A stretch of 64,000 nucleotides of DNA from Corynebacterium silvaticum (GCF_004382825.2 NZ_SDQO02000002.1:310001-374000), one strand, 5' to 3'. Positions 48,227 to 59,742 are shown, counted from the first letter of the stretch. Numbers and translations: made by a program. Notes: generated from the letters alone by a model not told the origin.

Positions 48227-49165
48227 ATGATTGACGCACGAGATGCACAAGCCATAGACGCGGCGAAGTTGTATTACGCTTCGGGGCATGGGCAGGCAGA
48301 GGTAGCACAACGTTTGGGTATTTCGCGCCCTACGGTGTCTAAATTGCTTAGCTATGCGCGGGAAAAAGGTTTTGTCACCATCACCCTCAGTGACCCCCGT
48401 GAACAGGGCGATGAGATTGCGCAACGCCTCAAAGAGCACTTTAAGCTTGACGACGTCCGCGTGGTGCGCCCAGTCAGCCCCGACAAGGAAGAGCTGCTGC
48501 GGGAGTTGGGTAATGCGGGTGCCTCTTTATTGGAGGACTTGGTATGTGATGGGATGTCGGTAGGCATCTCTTGGGGCAACACCCTTAACAATGTGTCGGA
48601 GCACTTGCGCTCACTCCCGCGTCATGACGTGAGCGTGGTACAGCTCAAGGGTGGGCACTCATTGAGTGAGCGCAGCACAAATGACTTGAGCACCTTGACT
48701 CGTTTTGCGCGCGCTTTTAACGCGGAGATGAAGCTCCTGCCTTTGCCCGTGATTCTGGATAGTCGTGAAGCTAAAGACCTCGTTGTGCGCGATCGTCATA
48801 TTTCCTGCATGCTAAGCGCTGGCGCACATGCCGATGTTGTGGTGTTTACTGTTGGGTCTGTCCAGCGGGAAAGTTTGCTGCTTAACCTGGGGTATCTCTC
48901 GGAAGGGGAGATTGATCGGTTGCTCACGCATGCCGTGGGCGATATTTGTTCGCGGTTCTATACGGCTACGGGCGAGGTTGCCGATCCCGCGATTGACGCC
49001 CGAACCGTGGGGATTTCCATTGAAGATCTCAGCACGCGGCCAACGCGTGTGCTTATCGCCGGTGGGGTGGATAAAGCAAAGGCGATTCGCGTTGCCCTTG
49101 AGATGGGGACCACCACGCATCTGGTTACGGATTTTGGGGCTGCACAAGCCGTGCTGGGGGAGTGA
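48227..49165 (+). CDS. deoR: SorC/DeoR-family regulator of deoxynucleoside catabolism
   Basis: A 312-residue regulator with an N-terminal helix-turn-helix (GQAEVAQRLGISRPTVSKLLSYAREKG) and the SorC sugar-phosphate-binding domain (GISWGNTL, VQLKGGHS, TVGSV, GDICSRFYTATGE). B. subtilis DeoR belongs to this family and senses deoxyribose 5-phosphate. It lies directly before deoD-transporter-deoC-mutase in the same direction, so it most likely represses them. Divergent from leuA. Confidence 0.85.
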   Translation: MIDARDAQAIDAAKLYYASGHGQAEVAQRLGISRPTVSKLLSYAREKGFVTITLSDPREQGDEIAQRLKEHFKLDDVRVVRPVSPDKEELLRELGNAGASLLEDLVCDGMSVGISWGNTLNNVSEHLRSLPRHDVSVVQLKGGHSLSERSTNDLSTLTRFARAFNAEMKLLPLPVILDSREAKDLVVRDRHISCMLSAGAHADVVVFTVGSVQRESLLLNLGYLSEGEIDRLLTHAVGDICSRFYTATGEVADPAIDARTVGISIEDLSTRPTRVLIAGGVDKAKAIRVALEMGTTTHLVTDFGAAQAVLGE

Positions 49166-49197
49166 CGTGTGCGGGAATAATTCTGGGATCAGCTAGA

Positions 49198-49230
49198 GCC
49201 GAGGGGCATTGGGCCCTCGGCTTTTGGTTT
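49198..49230 (+). terminator. terminator after the SorC-type regulator
   Basis: GCCGAGGG/CCCTCGGC stem followed by TTTTGGTTTTT. The deoD operon therefore has its own promoter; TTGACA at 49307-49312 is a candidate -35. Confidence 0.8.
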
Positions 49231-49431
49231 TTCCAGATGGTGGGAGGGGGCTCGGAGAGAAAAGGGGAAGTCCTAGAAAAAGGTGGAACGAAAGTAAAAT
49301 AGGGCATTGACATATGTTCCGCGGTGGACTTATCCTGTGGATGTAGCACACCACGTGCTGTTGCGCCGATGCCTCGGAAGCATGAGTAGGGGCACGGTCT
49401 CTTAACGCTTATATCGTGAGGAGTAGCTGAA

Positions 49432-50148
49432 ATGGCTGAAAAGTCCACGCCCCATATCAATCCACGCGGTGTTGATATCGCAGATACGGTTCTGCTTCCA
49501 GGTGATCCACGCCGCGCGAAATTCATTGCGGAGACGTACCTCGACGACGTTGTTCAATTCAACGAGGTTCGCAACATGCTTGGATACACCGGAACGTATA
49601 AAGGAACTCCAGTTTCTGTGATGGGATCGGGAATGGGAATGCCCTCCATCGGTATCTACTCGTGGGAGCTCATCAACATCTTTGGTGCGCGCAACGTTAT
49701 CCGGGTGGGCTCAATTGGTTCTTTGCAAGAAGACATCAACCTGTATGACATCATCGTGGCATCGTCTGCTTCCACGGACTCCAACTTCCTAGAGCAATAC
49801 AACTTGCCAGGTACATACGCGCCTACCGCGTCCTGGAAACTGCTGAAAGCCGTGGTCGATGAGGCTGACAAGGCTGGTCAGGAAGTGCACGTGGGCAATA
49901 TCTTGTCCTCGGATATCTTCTATAACGCTGATGAGACCGCAAGCGCCCGCTGGGCTCGGATGGGTGTCATGGGCGTGGAGATGGAGTCGGCAGCACTGTA
50001 CTCCATTGCTGCGTACGCGGGTGCTCATGCGTTGGGCCTGTTTACCGTGTCGGACAATATCCCCAAGGGGGAAAGCACCACATCTGAGGAACGTGAAAAG
50101 GCATTCACCTCGATGATGGAAATCGCTCTTCCGCTCGCGGGAATCTAG
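49432..50148 (+). CDS. deoD: purine nucleoside phosphorylase, DeoD type
   Basis: Hexameric-type phosphorylase of 238 residues that splits purine (deoxy)nucleosides into base and (deoxy)ribose 1-phosphate. Motifs: LLPGDPRRAKFIAE, VMGSGMGMPSIGIYSWEL (phosphate binding), GVEMESAALYS and the Asp of FTVSDNI. AGGAG precedes ATG. First gene of the operon; the transporter follows 12 bases later. Confidence 0.93.
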   Translation: MAEKSTPHINPRGVDIADTVLLPGDPRRAKFIAETYLDDVVQFNEVRNMLGYTGTYKGTPVSVMGSGMGMPSIGIYSWELINIFGARNVIRVGSIGSLQEDINLYDIIVASSASTDSNFLEQYNLPGTYAPTASWKLLKAVVDEADKAGQEVHVGNILSSDIFYNADETASARWARMGVMGVEMESAALYSIAAYAGAHALGLFTVSDNIPKGESTTSEEREKAFTSMMEIALPLAGI

Positions 50149-50160
50149 TGGGAGGCCATC

Positions 50161-51537
50161 ATGTCTCATACAAACGTCGATGCGCGTAACGGCACAAGCC
50201 ATACGGGCATAGTTAATCCTAAAGCGGCAGTTCCTGTACTCCTGTTTTCCTTTGTCTTTTGCTTAATTGTGGACAATGGATTTAAAACAATGACTGGCCC
50301 AATGGCAGCCGGTTTGGGTATTGATCCGAATACCGCGAGCCTCCAAGCCTCTCTTGCCGGTGTGATCATCGGTATCGGCGCTGTGGTGTATGCCGCGCTT
50401 GCCGACACCATCTCCATCCGCAAATTGATGCTCGTAGGAATTGGGCTGATTGCAGTCGGCTCGATCATGGGCTTTGTATTTTCCGGTTCGTGGCCGATGG
50501 TGCTGTTTGGTCGCATTGTTCAAACCGCCGGTCTTGCTGCTGCGGAAACGCTGTACGTGATCTATGTGACCAAGCATCTTTCTGAAGATGATCAGAAGAC
50601 CTACCTGGGCTTTTCCACTGCAGCTTTCCAGGGTGGACTGCTAATTGGGGCTTTGACCTCAGGTTTTATCTCCACATACGTTTCATGGACCGCTATGTTC
50701 TTGGTTCCGCTGATCTTGATTCTTGTGGCTCCTTTCATCCAGAAGATGGTTCCGGAGGATGAAGCCGTAGAGGGAACGTTCGACGCTCTCGGGCTCTTCT
50801 TGGTGTCCGTGTTCGCTGCTTCTTTGACCATTTACATGCAAAAATTCAATCCGTTGTGGCTGATCCCCACGGTGCTCGGAATTGTCGGTTTTGTGGTTCA
50901 TGTAAAGAAGAACAAGAAAGCGCTCGTCTCGCCGGAGTTCTTTACCAATGGTCGGTATGTGTGGGCGATTGTCCTGGTGTTCGTGATCTATTCCACGCAG
51001 CTAGGGTTTATCTTCTTGCTCCCCTTCGCCGCGTCCGACGTTCACGGGCTTTCGCAGGATAAAGCTGCACTGCTCATGGTCCCGGGCTATGTCTGTGCAA
51101 TTTTGGTGGGCATTTTCTCCGGCGCAATCGGCAAAGTCCTGAGCTCTCGTCAGACTATTTACACGGCTTTGTCCATGATCTTCCTGTCACTGGTGATCGC
51201 GGCGCTCGGCCTGAACCTGCACATCGCGGTATTGATATGCGCGATCGTTCTTTTCGCCTCTGGCTTCGCCCTGATGTACGCGCCATTGGTGAATACCGCA
51301 TTGATAAATATCACAGCTGCAAAGTCGGGTATCGCTATCGGTTTTTATAACCTGACCATCAACATCACGATTCCGCTGGGTATTGCCTATACCGCAAAGC
51401 TCATGGATCTACATTTTGGCTACTCGACGATCCTGTGGGTGCTCGCTGCGATCGCTTTGATTGGTGCAACTATTTACGTCCTTGCAGACCGGCGCATGTC
51501 TAGTACTGAACGTGCACGTGGCGTGTATGTGGCGTAG
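50161..51537 (+). CDS. MFS transporter, probable nucleoside uptake
   Basis: A 458-residue major facilitator with about 12-14 helices, FAAD-type loop replaced by [15 protein letters not shown] after helix 2, and helix-5 motif [14 protein letters not shown], closer to the DHA2 group than to NupG. Its tight position between deoD and deoC suggests import of nucleosides or deoxyribose; the sequence alone does not show the substrate, and drug/proton antiport is the common alternative for this family. Confidence 0.8.
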   Translation: MSHTNVDARNGTSHTGIVNPKAAVPVLLFSFVFCLIVDNGFKTMTGPMAAGLGIDPNTASLQASLAGVIIGIGAVVYAALADTISIRKLMLVGIGLIAVGSIMGFVFSGSWPMVLFGRIVQTAGLAAAETLYVIYVTKHLSEDDQKTYLGFSTAAFQGGLLIGALTSGFISTYVSWTAMFLVPLILILVAPFIQKMVPEDEAVEGTFDALGLFLVSVFAASLTIYMQKFNPLWLIPTVLGIVGFVVHVKKNKKALVSPEFFTNGRYVWAIVLVFVIYSTQLGFIFLLPFAASDVHGLSQDKAALLMVPGYVCAILVGIFSGAIGKVLSSRQTIYTALSMIFLSLVIAALGLNLHIAVLICAIVLFASGFALMYAPLVNTALINITAAKSGIAIGFYNLTINITIPLGIAYTAKLMDLHFGYSTILWVLAAIALIGATIYVLADRRMSSTERARGVYVA

Positions 51538-51596
51538 AAGGCGCGTCAGCCTTCAGCATTATTTTTACTTTTCTTCAAACACTAAGGAGATTTTCC

Positions 51597-52262
51597 ATGT
51601 CGTCTCAACTCACCCGCTCTCAGGTCGCCGCAATGATCGATCACACTCTGCTCAAGCCGGAGGCTACTGAAGCGGATGTGAAAGAACTGGTTAAAGAGGC
51701 TGCACAACTCGGCACATACTCTATCTGCATTTCGCCTTCGCTACTTCCGGTAGAGGTTCCTGAGGGTGTCCATATCGCTACCGTGGTGGGATTCCCCTCG
51801 GGTGCCGTCAAGCCTGAGATTAAAGCTAATGAGGCATCCCGTGCGGTTCACGACGGCGCTGAAGAAGTAGATATGGTGATCAACCTGGCCTTGGTTCGAG
51901 AGGGACGCTTTGAGGATCTCCAAGCGGAAATCGCGGCGGTGCGCGCGGCAGTACCTGCGCCAAACGTGCTCAAAGTAATCCTTGAGACCGCAGCGCTTGA
52001 CGACGACCAGATCGTGCGTGCCTGCGAAGTCTCGGAGAAAGTCGGCGCGGACTTTGTCAAGACTTCCACCGGTTTCCATCCTGCAGGTGGCGCCAGCGTG
52101 CATGCTGTGGAGATAATGAATCGTACTGTCGGCGGGCGTCTTGGCATCAAAGCATCGGGTGGTATCCGTGACACAGAAACCGCAAAGGCCATGATTGCCG
52201 CAGGTGCAACCCGATTGGGCTTGTCTGTTTCCGCAGCTGTTCTAGCTGGATTCGACGAGTAG
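51597..52262 (+). CDS. deoC: deoxyribose-phosphate aldolase
   Basis: Splits deoxyribose 5-phosphate into acetaldehyde and glyceraldehyde 3-phosphate. The 221-residue class I aldolase has the catalytic DHTLLKPE region ([10 protein letters not shown]), [22 protein letters not shown], Schiff-base Lys in [10 protein letters not shown] and the second Lys in [17 protein letters not shown] precedes the ATG at 51597. Confidence 0.96.
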   Translation: MSSQLTRSQVAAMIDHTLLKPEATEADVKELVKEAAQLGTYSICISPSLLPVEVPEGVHIATVVGFPSGAVKPEIKANEASRAVHDGAEEVDMVINLALVREGRFEDLQAEIAAVRAAVPAPNVLKVILETAALDDDQIVRACEVSEKVGADFVKTSTGFHPAGGASVHAVEIMNRTVGGRLGIKASGGIRDTETAKAMIAAGATRLGLSVSAAVLAGFDE

Positions 52263-52283
52263 CGGAAAGGTAGGGCAGCGGAA

Positions 52284-53948
52284 ATGACAAACGCATTGAT
52301 CGAACGCGCGCGTGTTTGGGCAGAGCACGATCCGAATCAGGAAAGCCGTGAGCAGATTGAGGCATGGATTGCCGCGCACGACGATTCCTCGCTCGCGCGT
52401 GCTTTTGCTGCTCCTCTTCACTTTGGTACCGCAGGCTTGCGTGCGCAAGTGGGACCGGGTGAATCGCAACTCAATGAAGCAACGATTCTGCGCACCACGG
52501 CTGGCCTCATGGCGTGGCTGTTGGAGAACCTGGGCCACGACTCAGTGCCCCGCGTAGTGATTGGTTGCGATGCTCGGCACGGGTCTTCAGAGTTTTATAC
52601 TGCTGCGGCGGAGGTTGTCTCCGCAGCTGGTGGCGAGGCCTTGGTTCTGCCTCAGCAAAACCCGACTCCTTTGACTGCATATACGGTTAAAGCGTTGGGT
52701 GCGGACGCTGGAATAATGGTTACGGCCTCCCACAACCCGCCAGCCGATAATGGGTACAAAGTGTATCTGGGCGGCAGGATTGCCACTGGCGACGCTGAAG
52801 GCGTGCAGCTTATCGCACCCGCCGACGCAGAAATCGCTGAGGCTATAGCAGCGGCCCCATTCGCTGATCAGATTGCGCGCAATCGTGACAATATTCTTGA
52901 GGTTGACACCCGCGAGCACTACGTCGAGCGGACCGTAGGACTTGCCGGCGCAGACATTAGCGAGGAAGCACGCGCCAATGTGCGAATCGCACTGACCGCT
53001 ATGCATGGCGTGGGTGCTGCCCTGGGGAAAGAAATTTTGGAGAAAGCGGGATTCGAGGTTTCCCTTGTTCCAGAACAAGCAGAACCTGATGCAGATTTTC
53101 CCACTGTATCTTTCCCCAACCCTGAAGAAAAAGGGGCGTTGGACCTGGCCAAAGCTCATGCGCATGCCATTGATGCCGACGTGATTATTGCCTACGATCC
53201 CGACGCAGATCGATGCGCTGTAGCCACCAAAGACGCCACTGCTGAGGGTGGATGGCGCCAACTGAGTGGTGATGAGACAGGCGCTCTCCTGGGCGAATAT
53301 CTCGGTGCTACAGCTACGGGATCGTATGCCAACTCGGTAGTATCAGGCCGGCTCCTGGCTCAGATAGCTAAAGCGCATGGGTTGGATCATGCACAGACTC
53401 TTACCGGGTTTAAGTGGATTGCGCGCACTCCTCACCTTGCTTTTGGTTACGAGGAAGCCATCGGATACTGCTGCGATCCGGAGGCGGTAGCGGACAAAGA
53501 TGGAATTTCTGCGTCGGTGGTCGTGGCAAGCCTCGTCGCAAAGCTTAAAGCGGCTGGGCGAACGCTTGATTGCGCTCTCGACGACCTAGCCAAGGCACAC
53601 GGTCTGTATATGACGGCCCCGCTGACATTCCGCGTGGAGGATCTGTCCATCATTGCTGAGGGAATGAAGACCTTGCGTACCACGCCGCCGACGGAGCTTG
53701 CCGGCTCGAAAATCACTGAAGTGATTGATCTGTCGGAGGGCACGTTAGGTTTTGGCGCCACGGATGGGATGATGTTCCTAACGGAAGATAACGATCGGGT
53801 GATTTGTCGACCCTCTGGAACTGAACCAAAGCTTAAATGCTATTTAGAGGTCGTTCGGCCAGCTGGCGAGGATGGCATGGACCGTCGGGGAGCACAAGAT
53901 CGGCTCGCGGCGATCGCCGAAGATTTGCACAGGGTTTTGGGCGTGTAA
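52284..53948 (+). CDS. phosphohexomutase-superfamily enzyme, probable phosphopentomutase role
   Basis: 554 residues of the alpha-D-phosphohexomutase superfamily: active Ser loop TASHNPPADNGYK, metal loop DPDADRCA, sugar loop GYEEAIGY and phosphate loop RPSGTEPKLKCY. Last gene of the deo operon, 21 bases after deoC. A mutase converting (deoxy)ribose 1-phosphate to 5-phosphate is needed there, and PGM2-type enzymes do this; many genomes label it pmmB or phosphoglucomutase. Role assigned from context. Confidence 0.87.
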   Translation: MTNALIERARVWAEHDPNQESREQIEAWIAAHDDSSLARAFAAPLHFGTAGLRAQVGPGESQLNEATILRTTAGLMAWLLENLGHDSVPRVVIGCDARHGSSEFYTAAAEVVSAAGGEALVLPQQNPTPLTAYTVKALGADAGIMVTASHNPPADNGYKVYLGGRIATGDAEGVQLIAPADAEIAEAIAAAPFADQIARNRDNILEVDTREHYVERTVGLAGADISEEARANVRIALTAMHGVGAALGKEILEKAGFEVSLVPEQAEPDADFPTVSFPNPEEKGALDLAKAHAHAIDADVIIAYDPDADRCAVATKDATAEGGWRQLSGDETGALLGEYLGATATGSYANSVVSGRLLAQIAKAHGLDHAQTLTGFKWIARTPHLAFGYEEAIGYCCDPEAVADKDGISASVVVASLVAKLKAAGRTLDCALDDLAKAHGLYMTAPLTFRVEDLSIIAEGMKTLRTTPPTELAGSKITEVIDLSEGTLGFGATDGMMFLTEDNDRVICRPSGTEPKLKCYLEVVRPAGEDGMDRRGAQDRLAAIAEDLHRVLGV

Positions 53949-53958
53949 CTGTGAATAT

Positions 53959-53995
53959 TAGCTAGTCCCCGCTGTTTTTGGCGGGGATTTAGCTA
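53959..53995 (+). terminator. hairpin after the deo operon
   Basis: TAGCTAGTCCCCGC pairs with GCGGGGATTTAGCTA (one bulge) around TGTTTTTG. No strong T run follows, so efficiency is uncertain. Confidence 0.6.
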
Positions 53996-53998
53996 TGT

Positions 53999-54536
53999 GC
54001 GGGGGTGCAAAAAGATGTAGGGTTTATTGTGGAAAAATAGTCATTTGCAGGAATTATTACATAGCGAATGTGATACGCACACGTATGCATGAAGTGTGAC
54101 GGGGGTGGGGAGGTGGAAAGATATATGCAATACTTGCACAGTATTGCAAGGGTGGAAATTTTTCGGCTAGAGGTTAAACCGATGTTTGTTTTGCCCGTCT
54201 AATATGAGGGGTCGGGGGTGGAAATAAGGGGGTAATTATGGGGCGAGCAGTGATTTTTATATGAGAAATTAGGGGACGTGTACGCAATCTCGGGCTACGG
54301 GATTTGAGAAAGCTGAGAAAAATATCATCATATTTGTCGTGGGTGCTTTGCTATTTTAAATATCTTTCATGCGAGGCTTACGCTGCTATTCGTTAAAAAG
54401 CTGGCACACGAGGTTATGTAGAAATCCACGAACAGGGCTTTTTGATTTTCCCCTCCCCATAGACTCTTGGGTCTCCCAATGGCAGGCGCGTTCTTTTGTG
54501 ATGTTTGCTGATCTGGGTGGCCTGGTAATAGGAAAA
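53999..54536. other. AT-rich region before the first surface adhesin; no supported gene
   Basis: Low-complexity, A/T-rich with G runs. The adhesin's frame is open from 54369, but its leader is better placed at ATG 54537. A promoter for the adhesin should lie here, yet no -35/-10 pair stands out. Confidence 0.5.
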
Positions 54537-56184
54537 ATGAGAAGTAAGCCCTTTAAAAAAGTAGTTGCCTTGCTCACTGGTATCGCTGTTGCACTCAGCG
54601 TGAACACCAGCGTTCAAGCTCAGGAAACTGGCCCAGCTTACCTTGGTTATCTTGATAGCGCCGCGGCCGTGAAAGCGCCTTTCGGCGATGGGCGTAATCA
54701 GTATGATTCGACCGTTCCGCCACTAGTGGTCAAGCCGGAAAACGGTGGAGCTGAAGAGCTGGCTTATTGCTTTAATATAGAGAAGCCGTATCCAGTTTTA
54801 AAGGATTCTCTGGCATCCAATACGGGTGACGTATTCAATAAAGGCATTAGCCTCCGCTATAAGAGCAATTACGGCACTTCTCTTCAGGGATTTGCTACTA
54901 AATGGCGCGGCACTGAAGCCGATGCTGGTGTGCTTAAAGCTTATTTATAATGGTCACAGCCATGATGCGGCAGGTCTGAAGCAGAAACTTGAGCTTACGG
55001 ATGAAGAGTTCCGATACGCGACCCAGCTTGCTGTGTGGTACTGGACAGATAGCACGGATAGCACTAAATATCTCTTTGGTGCTGGTGTGAGTACTAATAA
55101 GATTGAACAAGCTGTCAAGATTCTCACTGGTCAGAACGTGACTAGTGTTGATCTTAAAGAAGTTGACCCGAAGCTGGTGACGCTGACGATCTACAGCCCT
55201 TACAGTCTGGAAAATAAATCTGCTGGGTATCAGAATCTTTTGAGTATTAAGTTCGTGAATCCGGAAACAGGCGACTCTGTTGATCCTGTAGACTCGACCA
55301 AGACAACGCCAAAGGAGCCTGAAGCTCCTAAAACTGAGTCTGAGAAGCCTAAAGAACCTGAAGCTCCCAAGACTGAGGCCGAGCAGCCGAAAGAGCCTGT
55401 AGCTCCAACGTCTGAACCACAGGTTCCGCAGGAGCCGGAAGCACCGAAGTCGGAAGAAGTTAAACCAACTTTGAAAACCTCTGCGACTGATCAGTCTGAT
55501 GATGACAAACAGATCTCAGCAACCGGCGGAAAAGTTGTGGACAAGGTTACCTACACTGGCCTTACCGAGGGGCAGAAGTACCTTGTTGAAGGCGAACTTA
55601 TGGATAAAGAGACCGGTAAAGCTACTGGAATCAAGGCGGAAGCCGAGTTCACTGCTACAAAGTCTGAAGGCACAGTAGACGTTATTTTTGATGTTAATGC
55701 CGATCAAGCTGGCAAGACGCTCGTGGCATTTGAGAAGCTTTATAAGGCGGACGACAAGAGCACCGTTGTCGCTAGCCATGAAGACATCAATGATGAGGCG
55801 CAGACTGTCGTTGTTGATGATGAAGATGTTGTTCCTGGCGATGAGGATCTCACGCCTGTGACTCCAGAGGATTCTTCCTTCAACTGGAAGTATCTGATTC
55901 CTCTTGCATTGATTCCTGTTATCGGTGCTTTGGCATGGGGTTCTTCTCAGGGCAGTAGCTCCGCTGCAACTCCGACCAATCCGGCATACGCAGCTCCTGG
56001 CGTTCCCGCACCTGCTACCGCTACCTCTACGCCGGTACCGGCTCCTGCGGCTGTAGCTACGACTGCAGCGCCAGCGAAGAAACAGTTGGCTGCTACAGGT
56101 GCGAGCGTTCTGTACACCCTATTGGCAGCATTGTTGCTTGTTATTGCTGGTGTATTCCTCGTGCGGTTGCGTCGTCAAGGCTAA
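54537..56184 (+). pseudogene. TQXA/VaFE-type surface-anchored adhesin, frameshifted
   Basis: ATG 54537 after AGGAAAA; signal peptide MRSKPFKKVVALLTGIAVAL...VQA. A thioester-domain pair is visible: Cys in LAYCFNIEKPYP and Gln in ATQLAVWYWTD. The frame breaks near 54935-54947 (first frame ends at TAA 54948-54950; protein resumes as IYNGHSHDAAGLK). Next come a Pro/Glu/Lys repeat stalk (KEPEAPKTE units, 55310-55470), one VaFE domain (VVDKVTYTGLTEGQKYLVEGEL), a hydrophobic helix, a Pro/Ala linker and the sorting signal LAATG with membrane helix and RLRRQ. Whole protein about 548 residues. Thioester adhesins bond covalently to host surfaces. No sortase lies in the window. Confidence 0.88.
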
Positions 56185-56208
56185 TTCTGTTTGTGACTAG
56201 CTAGCACT

Positions 56209-56245
56209 AAAGTGCCCTTCCTGGAGTCAGGGAGGGCACTTTTTG
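56209..56245 (+). terminator. terminator after the first adhesin
   Basis: AAAGTGCCCTTCCTG/CAGGGAGGGCACTTTTT, four-base loop. Confidence 0.9.
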
Positions 56246-56721
56246 GTGTATGCGAGAAATCATAATGAGGAGGGTAACCATTAAGGGGGTGGTTTATGGG
56301 GTACTCGGGGCGAGAACTCCACAGTATTTGTTTATATAAATAGTAAGTGTTAAAGCTGGGGTTTATTAATTATTTGTTGTGAAAAGCGGTTTACACTAGG
56401 CGTATGGTTTGTGGCGTTTGGGAAAATGCCATGTAATAATGGTAAGAAAAAAATACCCATTCTGCCATAAATAGAATTTTATTTTCGCGTACTTTATAAG
56501 GGTGATAGCCTGGGAATATCGAAGATAGTCAAGCCTCAGGATGGGACACGCCATCCATGGCCGAGCTGCTTTGACTCATGAAGAACCATACTAAGCGGCC
56601 TTTTCCTTAATAAAATTCCAAAAAATGCAAGTTCAGATTGCTTTATTGTGAACTGGTGTTGGAAACCAAGCTTGCTCGACCTTGAGAAAGCGGAGACAGC
56701 GCTTAGTTCAGTAAAGCAAGG
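56246..56721. other. 476-bp intergenic region before the second adhesin; no gene seen
   Basis: A/T-rich, no convincing frame. A short inverted repeat GGATGG...CCATCC (about 56539-56560) lies mid-region. Presumably holds the promoter of the downstream surface protein. Confidence 0.5.
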
Positions 56722-59675
56722 ATGGGCTTTTACTTGAATAAGTTAAGCGGTACTAAAGTACCCTCCCCGAAACGGCTTAGGCGTACGGTTACTGCGGCTA
56801 TAGCAACAATCAGCGTGGGATTTGGTGGTTTCCTTGTCCCAACAGCTTCAGCTGAAGAGAAAAGTGCTTACTCTGATGGCATTGGTCGCAATGAGATCGG
56901 ACCAGAGACTTTAGAAAAACTAAAGCCTGAAGTTGTCGGTGGTAACCAGTCTGTATCCGTAGGAGATGCAGTCACCTATAAATACACTGTAAAAAGACCG
57001 GCTTCCCGCAGGACCCGAACAATGTGACCGCGCAGCGATGGGTTCGCATGGTGATTACGCAAGACCCAAATGTTCCTTTCACTGAGGACCCGGCAGCCGG
57101 GAAGTTTGGTATCCCCGGCGGTGCTGTAGTCACTAAAACAGGGGAGAATGAGTGGACTGTTGTACTGGGAGCGGAGTATGGGGCTTGGTAGCCAGGGAAT
57201 ACTGAAGCCGCAAATGCCCATAACGATGGGTTGTTTAAGGTAAATAATGATGCGCATCCACTGTGGTCCACCTCAGATTCTAAAGCTCCAGCCTGGAAGC
57301 CGCCTGCAGAGCTCACGATCGAGATTCCCGCAAGCGTGAAAAAATCTGATGGGACTCCTTCTGCCGGTACGATTACGGTAACATCTGGTCGTCTTGCCGA
57401 CGTTGCATTGAAAGATGAATTAGATAAAGCGACCTTTGTTTCGAACGAGGGCAAAGGAACGTGTACTTGGGATGCCACATATGAAACCAAATTAGTCAAG
57501 CAGGACGTTGGTTATTGGGTTCAGAATGTTTTGATTGGATCAAACCCAGAGGAAGTCCGTGACTATAGTTCATTGCCATATGAATACCAGAATATGGTTA
57601 GGTATAGGCCGACCCTGATCAACGGTGAAGTTTCCCTTGGTGACCGGCAGATCGGCAAAATACAACCTATTTATAGTGGAAAAGATGATCGGCTAGGGTA
57701 CTTAATTGGTGATTTAAATATCACTGAAAATGTGCCTCCGTTTACGTCTTCTGAATGGCTTGAGCCAACAGTGCCCGTCAAGGTTACGTATTCTTATACG
57801 AATCCATGTGGCATGAAGGTTGATGAGAAGTACGTCAGAGAGAACCCACCATTTGTAGGAGGACCTTCAAATGGTTCGCCATACCCAACTCTTCAACGCG
57901 ACTACACCTACGTCGAAGCCTCCGGCGTTTACGTTGGACTCGTCCGCCCTCCAGAGGAGGCTTCGGCTACGGCGCAGTTCGTGTTCAACCAGGACCTGGT
58001 CTCTCTTGGCGATTACGTGTGGTTCGACCGCAACGCTGACGGCAAGCAAGGGGATATCGCAACCGAACCTGGCGTCGGCGGCGTAAAAGTCTCCTTGCTT
58101 TATGCCGACGGTAAACCCGTCAACAAGCCAGGCACGAGTGAACCTTATACGGTCACCACTGACGATTCCGGCAAGTACCTCTTTGAGAAGCTCCCCAAGG
58201 GGATGTACAAGGTGCAGTTCGATGCAACGAACGTACTGCAGACAAACTCCCGGAAGGAATCCCAGCTTTCTTTAACTTCACCACAAAGGGTGCAGCTCCT
58301 GACCAAAAAAGATGGCACCGATTCCGATGTTATTCCTGAAGCTTTAATTTCGATGACGGATGCCGTGGACTTGCAGCAGGATCGCACGGATATTGATGCT
58401 GGCTTGATCGCAAAGGCTCGTTTCTCTGTATCTAAGATTCTCGATGGAACTGATGCTGGCAAACAGGTCGGCACGACAGAGCGTGAACTCCAGGACGGAA
58501 AGCTCGTTGTTGAGCACAAGATCACGGTGAAGAATGAGACTCCTGGTATCGCAGGAAAAGCTCCTCAGGTTCTCGACGAGCCTCTGAGCGTCCCTGGTTT
58601 TGAGGTTGAATCTCTCACCGTCGATGGAAACCCAATTCAGAAAACCGGCAACGATTACCTGGTCTCTGCAGAAAAAGACGTCACCGCAGATAACGAGAAG
58701 CAAGAGTACCTGGTAAAGGTCACTTACAAGCGTGCAGCTGGTAATACAGCCACTGGCGCACTAACTAAGGCCGAGGCAGATGCTATTGGGCAATGCTCGG
58801 ATCAAAGTGGCACAACCAAGGGAATCGTTAACAAGGTCTACCTTGGAGACGACAAGAATGAGGCTGACGCAGACGCAGAGAAAGACAAGAACAACTGGGA
58901 TTGCGTCCCAGTAAAGGGCGTCGATGAGCCCGTGGGTTCTGTCTCTGTCGGAGACTTTGTCTGGGTGGATGCTAATGAGAACGGCATCCAGGATGCAGGC
59001 GAGGAGGGCCTTGCCGACGTCACGCTGGAGATCGTTGGTCCAGACGGCAAGCCAGTGACAGACGTCAATGGCACCCCGGTAAAGGATGTCACCACTCGTG
59101 CAGACGGCAAGTACACCTTCAGCGATCTTCCAGTATTGGAAGAAGGTCAGAAGTACACGGTACGGGTTGTAGATGTTCCTGAAGGCTATGAGCCAACCAA
59201 AACCGGTGAGGGAACAACAGATACAGATTCCTCCACAGATGAAGCCGAGACTGTCGCGGATCTGACCAAGCCAGGCGCAGAGGATAACTCTCTAGACTTC
59301 GGCTTTATTCAAGCTGAAGATCCAAACAAACCTGACTTCCCGGATGATGAAGATCCAGAAGGCCCATCCTTTAACTGGAAGTATCTGATTCCTCTTGCGT
59401 TGATCCCTGTTATCGGCGCTTTGGTGTGGGGTTCCTCGCAGGGCAGTAGTGCTCCTGGAACTCCTGCAGCACCGGCTCTTACTGCTCCTCAGGGGCCAGG
59501 GGCTACCTCGGCCCCGGCTACAACTGCGCCGCAGACTCCTGCGTCTGCCGCACCTAAGGCTCCTATGAAGAAGCAGCTGGCTGCTACTGGTGCGAGCGTT
59601 TTGTACACGCTATTGGCAGCATTGCTACTGGTTATTGCTGGTGTATTCCTTGTTAGGTTGCGTCGTCAAGATTAG
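56722..59675 (+). pseudogene. SdrD-like multidomain surface protein, frameshift plus stop
   Basis: ATG 56722; a basic leader then a signal peptide (TVTAAIATISVGFGG...ASA). The frame breaks near 56990-57000 in an A tract (KYTVK should continue TGFPQDPNNVTAQRW). TAG at 57189-57191 interrupts EYGAW-PGNTEA; CAG would restore it. Downstream is a long intact frame with an N-terminal adhesive region, an SdrD B-type domain (SLGDYVWFDRNADGKQGD), a spacer domain, a second B-type domain (SVGDFVWVDANENGIQDAGE), then the anchor: hydrophobic helix, Pro/Ala linker, LAATG and RLRRQ. About 985 residues if repaired. The anchor is nearly identical to that of the preceding adhesin. Confidence 0.88.
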
Positions 59676-59705
59676 TTCTTGGCTACTAGATGACCAGTAT
59701 TAAAT

Positions 59706-59742
59706 AAGGCGCTATCCACTTTGTTGGGTAGCGCCTTGTTTG
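59706..59742 (+). terminator. terminator after the second adhesin
   Basis: AAGGCGCTATCC/GGGTAGCGCCTT stem followed by GTTTG. Confidence 0.8.
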
